Assembly (NCBI GenBank): GCA_021805955.1
Contig: JAJZDO010000035.1
Coordinates: forward strand, 1-5,928
Reading direction: 5' to 3'
Length of the DNA: 5,928 nt
Source: Acidobacteriota bacterium
GTDB lineage: Bacteria > Acidobacteriota > Terriglobia > Terriglobales > Acidobacteriaceae
In this document: positions 1 through 5,183 of the stretch, one piece after another
Numbering within the stretch: position 1 is the stretch's first letter
Layout of the letters: each line of letters starts with the position of its first letter
Notes under the pieces: generated by a model
What the model was told of the DNA's origin: nothing
Databases searched by the model: none
Seen by the model: only the letters and a program-made list of their open reading frames with translations
Translations under genes and position numbers: made by a program

Positions 1-839
1 GCGATACGATCCGCAACAACCCGGCCATCGATGCGGTCTACATTGCGCTGCCCAACGGGATGCATGCCGAGTACACCATACGCGCCGCCAAAGCGGGCAA
101 GCATGTGCTCTGCGAAAAGCCAATGGCCAACACGGTGAAGGAATGCGAGCAGATGATTGCCGCCTGCAAGCAGGCAGACCGCAAGTTGATGATCGCCTAC
201 CGATGCCGCTATGAACCGACCAACCTGAAGGCGATCGAACTGCTCCGGCAGGGGTATGTCGGAACGGTTCAACAGATCAGAAGCGCCAACGGATTCAACA
301 TTAAGCCCGGCGAATGGCGGCTGAACAAGAAGCTGGCTGGGGGCGGTCCGCTGTTCGATGTCGGCATTTATTCGATCCAGGCGGCCCGCTTTCTCACCGG
401 CGAGGAGCCTGCGGAAGTGCAGGCATATTCCAGCGTGATCGACCACGACGGCCGTTTTAACGAAGTGGAAGAGAATGTCGTGTGGGACTTCCGTTTTCCC
501 AGCGGAGTGCTGGCAAGTTGTGCGACGACTTACGGCAGCAATTTTCTTGGCGGCAATGTGCGCGTCATCGGATCGAACGGAATGCTGGAACTGAATCCTG
601 CCTTTGGTTACGATGGCTTGCGCCTGACTGCGAAAGCTCAGGGCGCGCAGCCGGTCGATATCCAATTCAACAACCCCAACCCCAAGCAGTTCGTTGTCGA
701 AGCCGATTATTTTTCCAACTGCATTGCGCAAAATATCGAGCCGAAGACCGCCGGAGAAGAGGGACTGCGCGACCAGAAGATCATGGCGGCGATCTATCAG
801 TCTTGCGCTGATGGACACAGCGCCAAACTGGCCGTCTGA
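1..839 (+). CDS. Glucose-fructose oxidoreductase-like Gfo/Idh/MocA dehydrogenase, 5'-truncated
   Basis: This is an NAD(P)-dependent sugar oxidoreductase of the Gfo/Idh/MocA family, cut by the left edge of the window. The frame is open from position 3, 57 nt before the first ATG (60), and those codons encode IDAVYIALPN, the end of the Rossmann nucleotide-binding fold, so the ATG at 60 is not the true start. Counting from position 3, 278 residues are present. The family lysine motif EKP is at 38-40, YRCRYEP at about 66-72, and the substrate-pocket segment GGGPLFDVGIY at about 113-123 carries the Asp and Tyr that in Zymomonas glucose-fructose oxidoreductase lie beside the sugar. Resemblance to that enzyme (CEKPMA, YRC-Y-P, DxGIY, GEEG near the end) is stronger than to inositol dehydrogenases. 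The missing N-terminus would hold the GxGxxG motif and any Tat signal, so location and cofactor handling cannot be judged. The exact sugar is inferred, not seen. It ends at TGA 837-839, 17 bp from the end of the convergent glycosyltransferase gene. Confidence 0.88.
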   Translation, partial: DTIRNNPAIDAVYIALPNGMHAEYTIRAAKAGKHVLCEKPMANTVKECEQMIAACKQADRKLMIAYRCRYEPTNLKAIELLRQGYVGTVQQIRSANGFNIKPGEWRLNKKLAGGGPLFDVGIYSIQAARFLTGEEPAEVQAYSSVIDHDGRFNEVEENVVWDFRFPSGVLASCATTYGSNFLGGNVRVIGSNGMLELNPAFGYDGLRLTAKAQGAQPVDIQFNNPNPKQFVVEADYFSNCIAQNIEPKTAGEEGLRDQKIMAAIYQSCADGHSAKLAV

Positions 840-856
840 CGAATCTGGCGAGCCAT

Positions 857-1600
857 CTAATTGTTGCGTATGAACTGGGCAGAGACGGGACGCTTCCAAT
901 AACCCTGATCGCGCAGGAAATATTGCGGATTGCGCGAGTTCAATGCGGTCCGCAGGAACATGTGCGCGATCCGCGCGTGACCCATGGAGCGGAAGCGGCG
1001 GTTGGAAGTGTGTACGCAGCCCGGGACCACCGCGAAACGCTTGCGCGCGACTTGGCTGCTGAGAAGGTAGTCCTCGGCATAGAGGGCCCGCTCGTTGAAG
1101 CCGCCGAGACGGCGGAACTTCGCAGTGTCGAACAGCATAAACATCCCTGTGGCAAAAGGCGACAGCCAGCGCGACGCGCGCTGCACCAGATTGTTCATCG
1201 CGAACAGGGTGCAGTCCGCGTACGATCCTTGGGGACATGCAATATCCGTGGTCAGGCAGTGCAGATGGCGCTGTTGGGCGGTCGACATGGCTCGCCGCAG
1301 CAGCGTGCGGTCTGGCAGTTCGACGTCGGCATCCAGAAAGAGAATATAAGGCGTCGTCGCGAGTCGCGCGCCGGCATTGCGGCCAGCGGCAGGCAGTCCG
1401 CCGGGAATTACTGCCAGCGGGAACTTTGCCGCAAACTGGCGAGCTACGTCCGGAGTGCCGTCCGTCGAATCCGCGTCAGCAACGTAGACTTTGGTATCCG
1501 GCAAATGCGGGTAGTCCTGCCCATTCAAACAGGTCAGGAGCTTCGGCAGCGACAGGCTCTCGTTCTTCGCTGGGATTACGATGGTGAGTTGCGCCGGCAT
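857..1600 (-). CDS. Family 2 (GT-A fold) glycosyltransferase
   Basis: This 247-residue protein has the hallmarks of a family 2 glycosyltransferase, which moves a sugar from a nucleotide-sugar donor to an acceptor at the cytoplasmic face of the membrane. The first strand reads TIVIPAKNES (6-15). DADSTDG (42-48) binds the nucleotide, GRNAG (73-77) follows, and DAD (90-92) is the metal-binding DxD motif. GGFNE (166-170) and the acid pair ED (176-177) complete the acceptor side. No clear transmembrane helix is visible. The ATG at 1600 is preferred over an in-frame ATG at 1627 because a GGAGG ribosome site lies 9 nt upstream and the protein then begins directly at the first fold strand. Its first 41 codons lie inside the 3' end of the upstream metallophosphoesterase gene in another frame, suggesting translational coupling in one operon. 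Donor and acceptor cannot be told from the sequence; an envelope glycan or lipid role is inferred from the neighbour. Confidence 0.88.
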   Translation of the reverse strand: MPAQLTIVIPAKNESLSLPKLLTCLNGQDYPHLPDTKVYVADADSTDGTPDVARQFAAKFPLAVIPGGLPAAGRNAGARLATTPYILFLDADVELPDRTLLRRAMSTAQQRHLHCLTTDIACPQGSYADCTLFAMNNLVQRASRWLSPFATGMFMLFDTAKFRRLGGFNERALYAEDYLLSSQVARKRFAVVPGCVHTSNRRFRSMGHARIAHMFLRTALNSRNPQYFLRDQGYWKRPVSAQFIRNN

Positions 1601-2285
1601 AGGTTTGGACCTCCACGCCCTGCTCATCGATGGTCAAGAATGTGGCCCGTGCGTCGACCCACGAGCCGGAGTTGTAATATTCGACGCCGTCGCGCGCCAG
1701 CGAAAGCGCGACATGGGTATGCCCGCAGAAGACGCGTTCGCATTGCCCGGTGCGTGCATACTGAATGGCCCCGCTGGCGACTTTATCGGACAGCCGCAGC
1801 CAGCGCGTATTCATGCGGTCCAGAAACCGCGAGAAATATTTGGCGTGGGAATCGAGCTTTTGGATCCGGTAAAACAATTGCTCGCCGACGCGGCTGATCA
1901 GCAGGTTTTTGCTGACGAACCGGTCGAACTGATGGCCATGGATGGCGACGTGGCGCTTGCCGGCGTAAGTCCAAACATAGCGCTGATAGACCGGCACGCC
2001 GACCAGATGCGACATCAGGTTGGCCAGGCCGTGGTCATGATTGCCTTCCACCCAGACAACCTCGACATGGCGCTTGGGGTTGGAGAGTTTACGGATATAG
2101 GTCAGAAACTTCCAGTGTTCGCTGGTAAGGCGGCGAAAGTTCAGGTCGGAAAATATGTCGCCGAGCAGCACCAGCCGGCGAAAGCTGTGCGATTGCAAGA
2201 CGTCCAGCGCATCCTGCGCCCGGCTCATCTCGGACCCCAGGTGGACGTCCGACAGGATGAGAGTGTCGTGCGTTACGCGGATCAT
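1476..2285 (-). CDS. LpxH-like calcineurin-type metallophosphoesterase
   Basis: This 269-residue protein is a calcineurin-like metallophosphoesterase of the LpxH group (UDP-2,3-diacylglucosamine diphosphatase type). LpxH cleaves UDP-2,3-diacylglucosamine to lipid X in lipid A synthesis at the inner membrane. All five metal-site blocks are present: SDVHLGS (12-18), LGDIFSD (41-47), EGNHDHG (80-86), HGHQFD (116-121) and GHTH (188-191), followed by the YYNSGSW segment typical of the family. HGHQFD differs from the E. coli LpxH block, so a related phosphatase activity is possible and no gene symbol is given. The ATG at 2285 has only a weak AGGG one base upstream, but an in-frame stop lies just before it and the protein starts at the expected strand. 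The last 41 residues, after about residue 228, are encoded inside the glycosyltransferase gene and look unconserved; they may be a read-through tail. It is the first gene of a two-gene minus-strand operon. Confidence 0.82.
   Translation of the reverse strand: MIRVTHDTLILSDVHLGSEMSRAQDALDVLQSHSFRRLVLLGDIFSDLNFRRLTSEHWKFLTYIRKLSNPKRHVEVVWVEGNHDHGLANLMSHLVGVPVYQRYVWTYAGKRHVAIHGHQFDRFVSKNLLISRVGEQLFYRIQKLDSHAKYFSRFLDRMNTRWLRLSDKVASGAIQYARTGQCERVFCGHTHVALSLARDGVEYYNSGSWVDARATFLTIDEQGVEVQTYAGATHHRNPSEEREPVAAEAPDLFEWAGLPAFAGYQSLRC
1610..1614 (-). promoter_or_regulatory. Ribosome binding site for the glycosyltransferase
   Basis: On the minus strand GGAGG stands 9 nt before the ATG at 1600. It lies within the coding region of the upstream metallophosphoesterase and decides the start of the glycosyltransferase in favour of 1600 rather than 1627. 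Confidence 0.6.
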
Positions 2286-2300
2286 GCCCTATTTATGCAC

Positions 2301-2390
2301 CATTGTGCGTAGGGCGACTGTAAGCGCTAGATGAATATTTGAAGAAAACGCTGCTTGTCGGATTCAGCAGTTGGAATGCGCATTGTGCGT
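2301..2390. repeat. 10-bp direct repeat, two copies 80 bp apart
   Basis: CATTGTGCGT occurs at 2301-2310 and again at 2381-2390, exactly 80 bp apart. Each copy sits in a small dyad: GCAC-CATT-GTGC at 2297-2308 and CGCA-TTG-TGCG at 2379-2389. The first copy is 16 nt upstream of the phosphoesterase ATG, the second 64 nt upstream of the antitoxin ATG. They could be binding sites in the divergent promoter region or could be chance. The rest of the spacer (2286-2454) is relatively AT-rich, about 44% GC by hand count from 2311, and holds no gene that I can support. Confidence 0.35.
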
Positions 2391-2416
2391 TGATCTCCGC
2401 CCCAATTTGAAATAAG

Positions 2417-2438
2417 ACTATGGTAGTATGACCATAGT
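2417..2438 (+). promoter_or_regulatory. Perfect inverted repeat, likely autoregulatory operator of the toxin-antitoxin operon
   Basis: ACTATGGT (2417-2424) and ACCATAGT (2431-2438) are exact reverse complements around a 6-bp centre, 17 bp before the antitoxin ATG. Phd/YefM-type antitoxins bind such dyads to repress their own promoter. A possible extended -10 (TGG-TAGTAT, 2421-2429) lies within the dyad, and a TTGAAA is at 2407-2412, but their spacing does not make a standard promoter, so the promoter itself remains unplaced. The palindrome is seen directly; the operator role is inferred. Confidence 0.6.
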
Positions 2439-2441
2439 TGT

Positions 2442-2447
2442 AGGGAG
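2442..2447 (+). promoter_or_regulatory. Ribosome binding site of the antitoxin gene
   Basis: AGGGAG lies 7 nt before the ATG at 2455, a near-ideal site. It directly follows the operator dyad and supports strong translation of the antitoxin as first gene. Confidence 0.6.
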
Positions 2448-2454
2448 ATAAGCA

Positions 2455-2688
2455 ATGAAGACAGTTGCCGCTGGAAAATTTAAGACGAAATGTCTGGCCA
2501 TTATGGATGAAGTGAAGGCAAAACGGGAGCCAGTTCTGATTACCAAGCACGGCAAGCCGGTCGCCATGCTGACCCCGGTGGAAGTAGAAAAGGACCCAAT
2601 CTTCGGCTTCTATAAGGGCAAAGGAAGGATCGTGGGTGACATTGTTTCTCCGATCGTTCCGCTGGAAGACTGGGATTGCCTGATGTGA
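2455..2688 (+). CDS. Phd/YefM-family type II antitoxin
   Basis: This 77-residue protein is a Phd/YefM-type antitoxin that should neutralise the PIN-domain RNase encoded directly downstream and repress the shared promoter. The N-terminal DNA-binding and dimerisation part (about 1-45) carries the diagnostic FKTKCLAIMDEV helix followed by LITKHGKPVAMLTP. The C-terminal arm (about 46-77) with GDIVSPIVPLEDWD is the acidic, flexible type that wraps the toxin. Length is normal for the family. It begins at ATG 2455 with a good ribosome site, has a perfect dyad just upstream, and its end overlaps the toxin gene. Hand-counted GC is about 51%, lower than the GC-rich stretches sampled in the flanking genes, which fits an acquired module. 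Pairing of a Phd/YefM antitoxin with a VapC-like toxin is a known mixed arrangement. Confidence 0.9.
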   Translation: MKTVAAGKFKTKCLAIMDEVKAKREPVLITKHGKPVAMLTPVEVEKDPIFGFYKGKGRIVGDIVSPIVPLEDWDCLM

Positions 2689-3077
2689 TTTTGCTCGACA
2701 CTCATATTTTGCTTTGGCTCGCGTTCAACCCAGAGAAGTTGTCCAAAGATGCGAGTTTAGCGCTTCAAGAGGCGCGACACCAGCGCGGAGGCCTGGCAAT
2801 TTCCGCAGCCACTCTGTATGAGATTGCGCTGCTCTCTGCGAAGGGCCGAATCGATCTGCGAAGTTCCGCGGAATTGTTTCTTGATGAGATTGAGGCCCAG
2901 TTCGTTGTAAAGCCCGTGACCGGCCGCATCTGTGCCGAGACGATCAAGTTGCCCATTGCGTATCCGAAAGACCCGATGGATCGGATTATCGGTGCGACTG
3001 CGATCGTGGAGGGCTTGAGCTTGATTACGGCGGACACGGCAATACGCAATTCGAAGGCTGTCGCAACGGTCTGGTAA
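2676..3077 (+). CDS. PIN-domain (VapC-like) type II toxin ribonuclease
   Basis: This is a PIN-domain toxin of up to 133 residues, expected to act as a Mg2+-dependent endoribonuclease that halts translation when free of antitoxin. All four acidic active-site positions are visible: D8 (in LLDTH), E49 (ATLYE), D102 (DPMDR) and D120 (ITADT), so the enzyme appears intact. The segment AYPKDPMDRIIGATA resembles the PIN subgroup near Synechocystis Sll0205. Two starts are possible. TTG 2676 has GGAAG 7 nt upstream and gives a 13-nt overlap with the antitoxin. GTG 2685 gives the shared GTGA four-base overlap typical of coupled genes and a protein three residues shorter. The longer start is listed. The gene ends 2 bp short of the convergent fabH. 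RNA target unknown. Confidence 0.9.
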   Translation: MPDVILLDTHILLWLAFNPEKLSKDASLALQEARHQRGGLAISAATLYEIALLSAKGRIDLRSSAELFLDEIEAQFVVKPVTGRICAETIKLPIAYPKDPMDRIIGATAIVEGLSLITADTAIRNSKAVATVW

Positions 3078-3079
3078 TT

Positions 3080-4096
3080 TTAAAACTCCCACCGCATCAG
3101 ACAACAGCCAACGGTAAATCCCGCGCCCACCGATGCGAGCAGCACCAGATCGCCTTTGTTCAAACGGCCCTCTTCGCGAGCCGACTGCATGGCCAGAGGG
3201 ATCGTGCCGGCCGTGGTGTTTCCAAAGCGATCAATGTTGATGATGACCTGCTCCGGCCTGAGGCCCAGCCGTTCCACGGTGGCGTCGATGATGCGCTTGT
3301 TTGCCTGGTGCGGAACCAGCAGGCTTACGTCGGCGGCGGTGTAACCGCTGACGGCCAGCACTTTCTCGCTGGCCTCGACCATTTTGCGCACGGCGAACTT
3401 GAAGACTGCCTGCCCTTCCTGATGTACGTAATGCATTTTTTTGTCGACGGTCTCGTGGGTGGGTGGATTCAGGCTGCCCCCCCCAGGCATGTAGAGAGAT
3501 GCACCGCCAGAACCGTCGATTTCATGCACAAAATCGATCAGGCCGGTCTCTCCCTCTTCTGCCGGTTCCAGCAACACCGCGCCAGCGCCGTCGCCGAACA
3601 GGATACAGGTCGCGCGGTCGGTGTAGTCGATGATGGAAGACATGACGTCGGCGCCGATGACGAGGACTTTCTTGTGCGCGCCGGACTCGACGAGTTTCGC
3701 GCCGACCTGGAGCGCATACACGAAACCGCTGCATGCCGCAGACAGGTCGAAACCCCATGCGCCGGGAACTTGTAGCTTGTGCTGCACCACGCAGGCGGTG
3801 GAAGGAAACAGCATGTCCGGAGTGACGGTGGCGACGATGATCACTTCCACTTCACTTGGCAGTACACCGCGCTGCGCCAGACAGTGCTTCGCCGCTTCCA
3901 CGGCCAGGTCGCTGGTTGCAACGCCCTTCTCTACAATGTGGCGCTCGCGAATGCCTACCCGCGTGACGATCCACTCATCGTTGGTTTCGACCATCTTTTC
4001 CAGGTCGGCATTGGTCAATAAACGAGGTGGAGTGTAGGTTCCCAGCGCGCCGATTTTGGCGCGAAACTGCGGACGTGGACGAAGATCAATTGGCAA
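3080..4096 (-). CDS. fabH: Beta-ketoacyl-ACP synthase III (FabH)
   Basis: This cytoplasmic enzyme condenses an acyl-CoA primer, usually acetyl-CoA, with malonyl-ACP to start type II fatty-acid synthesis. The 338 residues match the family length. The complete catalytic triad is seen: Cys122 in AACSGF, His263 in PHQAN and Asn293 in GNTTAG. Other family blocks include [15 protein letters not shown] (39-53), [11 protein letters not shown] (167-177) and the C-terminal SVGAGFTVG. Translation starts at TTG 4096; AGAGGG lies 7 nt upstream, and reading back in frame no ATG or GTG occurs before a stop. No other fab, plsX or acpP gene is in view, so it stands apart from the usual fab cluster here. A small SRP RNA gene lies upstream on the same strand. 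The short N-terminal extension before KIGALGTY is a little longer than in E. coli FabH. Primer preference cannot be read from the sequence. Confidence 0.95.
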   Translation of the reverse strand: MPIDLRPRPQFRAKIGALGTYTPPRLLTNADLEKMVETNDEWIVTRVGIRERHIVEKGVATSDLAVEAAKHCLAQRGVLPSEVEVIIVATVTPDMLFPSTACVVQHKLQVPGAWGFDLSAACSGFVYALQVGAKLVESGAHKKVLVIGADVMSSIIDYTDRATCILFGDGAGAVLLEPAEEGETGLIDFVHEIDGSGGASLYMPGGGSLNPPTHETVDKKMHYVHQEGQAVFKFAVRKMVEASEKVLAVSGYTAADVSLLVPHQANKRIIDATVERLGLRPEQVIINIDRFGNTTAGTIPLAMQSAREEGRLNKGDLVLLASVGAGFTVGCCLMRWEF

Positions 4097-4103
4097 GAAG
4101 AAT

Positions 4104-4109
4104 CCCTCT
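4104..4109 (-). promoter_or_regulatory. Ribosome binding site that fixes the fabH TTG start
   Basis: On the minus strand AGAGGG precedes the TTG codon at 4096 by 7 nt. With no other usable in-frame start codon upstream, it makes the TTG start the best choice. Confidence 0.6.
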
Positions 4110-4132
4110 GGCGAATGTGAAGCTCTTATTTT

Positions 4133-4142
4133 CTACGCGTAG
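4133..4142. promoter_or_regulatory. 10-bp perfect palindrome upstream of fabH
   Basis: CTACGCGTAG is a perfect palindrome located 37 bp before the fabH start, between it and the SRP RNA gene. It could be a regulator site near the fabH promoter. No run of T follows it on either strand in a way that would make a terminator. Function is unproven and a chance palindrome is possible. Confidence 0.25.
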
Positions 4143-4189
4143 GCGGGGAATGTCTATGAGAACGCAGCCCGAGTGGAGTGGCGCTATAA

Positions 4190-4286
4190 GTACCGGGAAA
4201 CCTACTGCACACGCATGGGCCCGTTGCCGTTGCTTCCTTCCGGACCTGGCGGGGTTGGCGGGATTGCGTCGCGTAGGACCCGGCAC
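4190..4286 (-). ncRNA. ffs: Small bacterial signal recognition particle RNA (4.5S type)
   Basis: This is the RNA of the signal recognition particle, which binds Ffh and directs nascent membrane proteins to FtsY at the inner membrane. The minus strand carries the near-invariant Ffh-binding hairpin GGTCCGGAAGGAAGC (4246-4232) with GGAA tetraloop (4241-4238), followed by AACGGCA of the asymmetric loop. The ends pair as a long rod: GTGCCGGG (4286-4279) with CCCGGTAC (4197-4190), one pair being G-U, and CCTAC with GTAGG further in. GCGACGCAATCC in the 5' arm is also typical. About 97 nt is the usual size for the small form lacking the Alu domain. Ends are set from the pairing and may be off by a few bases. 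No clear intrinsic terminator is seen after it. Short ORFs crossing this region are spurious. Confidence 0.92.
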
Positions 4287-4293
4287 AGGCTCG

Positions 4294-4299
4294 ATGATA
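4294..4299 (-). promoter_or_regulatory. Candidate -10 box of the SRP RNA gene
   Basis: TATCAT on the minus strand ends 7 nt before the first paired base of the SRP RNA, the right distance for a sigma-70 -10 element. A TTGAAA at 4326-4321 is the nearest -35-like hexamer, but the 21-bp spacer is longer than usual, so the -35 call is doubtful. Confidence 0.4.
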
Positions 4300-4382
4300 A
4301 CACTCTCGCGACATAAAAACTTTCAAGCCACGCCCGGCAAACCGATCGAAGACATGGCCGGTTATGCGACACTTCTGGAAGT

Positions 4383-5183
4383 ATGAACGCGCAGGGCATC
4401 TCTTCCTCCGCCGAGCCGGAGAATGACCGCAGCACCGCGACGGCTCTTCCGCTTTTAGGAAAGACCGCGCTGGTCACCGGTGCGTCGCGCGGGATCGGCG
4501 CCAGCGTGGCGCTCCAGTTGGCGCAATGCGGCGCGAATGTAGCGATCAATTACAGAAGCAAGGCCCCACGAGCGGAGAAAGTGGCGCAGGAGATTGCGGC
4601 GCTGGGAAGGAAGGCCCTCCTTCTGCAGGCCGATATCACGAACGCCGCTGACATTGGATCCATGTTCGAAAGTCTCGATGCGGCATGGGGGAAGCTCGAT
4701 GTATTGGTCCTGAATGCCAGCGGCGGCCTGGAGAAAGATAAAGCAGCCGACTACGCCATGGCCCTGAACCGCGACGCGCAAGTGAATCTAGCCAGAGAAG
4801 CTCTCCGTTTGATGCCAGCAGGAGGATGCATCGTCTTTGTGACCAGCCATCTGGCCCATTTCCATGGACACAAACCGGTCTATGAGGAGTATGAACCGGT
4901 TGCGGCCAGCAAAAAAGCCGGAGAAGACGCGCTGCGCAGCATGGTCCCGGAGTTGTCTCAGTTGGGCATCCGGCTGGCTGTCGTCAGCGGAGACCTGATC
5001 GAAGGTACGGTCACGCCAAAACTGTTGCAGAGGCAAAGCCCCGGTCTGATCGAACAACGAAGACTGGAGGCTGGGTCCTTGCCGGACGTGGAGGAATTCG
5101 CCGCTGCCATTGTTGCGGCTGCGGTCCATGCAGAGTACGCAAGTGGCGAGACCATCTACGTGGGAAGTACAGAATGGAGTTGA
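4383..5183 (+). CDS. Short-chain dehydrogenase/reductase family protein with displaced active-site tyrosine
   Basis: This 266-residue protein is an NAD(P)-binding Rossmann oxidoreductase of the short-chain dehydrogenase/reductase family, annotated loosely as 3-oxoacyl-ACP-reductase-like. The cofactor motif TGASRGIG is at 32-39, NASG at 111-114 (the usual NAG block), the structural Asn aligns with N129 and the active Ser with S155. The usual YxxxK is not intact: at K177 the position four residues before is Val173, and the nearest tyrosines are Y170 and Y167 in the run VYEEYEPVAASKKAGE. About five extra residues separate Ser from Lys compared with classical members. I recall similar YEPVAASK sequences, so this may be a conserved subfamily rather than damage. 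The 25-residue N-terminal extension is polar and low in conservation; ATG 4383 is the only visible start and has only a poorly spaced GGAAG. Substrate unknown. The next gene begins inside its last codons. Confidence 0.85.
   Translation: MNAQGISSSAEPENDRSTATALPLLGKTALVTGASRGIGASVALQLAQCGANVAINYRSKAPRAEKVAQEIAALGRKALLLQADITNAADIGSMFESLDAAWGKLDVLVLNASGGLEKDKAADYAMALNRDAQVNLAREALRLMPAGGCIVFVTSHLAHFHGHKPVYEEYEPVAASKKAGEDALRSMVPELSQLGIRLAVVSGDLIEGTVTPKLLQRQSPGLIEQRRLEAGSLPDVEEFAAAIVAAAVHAEYASGETIYVGSTEWS
5162..5167 (+). promoter_or_regulatory. Ribosome binding site of the secreted Sel1/LprI-like gene
   Basis: GGGAAG lies 6 nt before the ATG at 5174, inside the end of the reductase gene, and supports that start and co-translation with the reductase. 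Confidence 0.5.

Noticed and set aside
923..1897. A 324-codon plus-strand open frame opposite the glycosyltransferase and phosphoesterase genes.
   Set aside because: The translation is arginine-rich and low in conserved motifs, and it lies antisense to two genes with full family motifs, so it is a shadow of GC-rich codon use.
1581..2312. A 243-codon plus-strand open frame opposite the phosphoesterase.
   Set aside because: It exactly mirrors a well-supported metallophosphoesterase with all metal-binding blocks and shows no family motif of its own.
2351..2370. CTGCT and AGCAG inverted repeat in the intergenic region.
   Set aside because: A five-base stem with a ten-base loop is too weak to support an operator, terminator or RNA element.
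3078..3085. TTTTAAAA between the toxin and fabH stops as a possible bidirectional terminator.
   Set aside because: It is only an AT palindrome of 8 bp with no GC-rich stem, so it does not qualify as an intrinsic terminator.
4027..4386. Short frames on both strands across the fabH-reductase gap.
   Set aside because: They run through the SRP RNA gene and the fabH start; their sequence is explained by the RNA.
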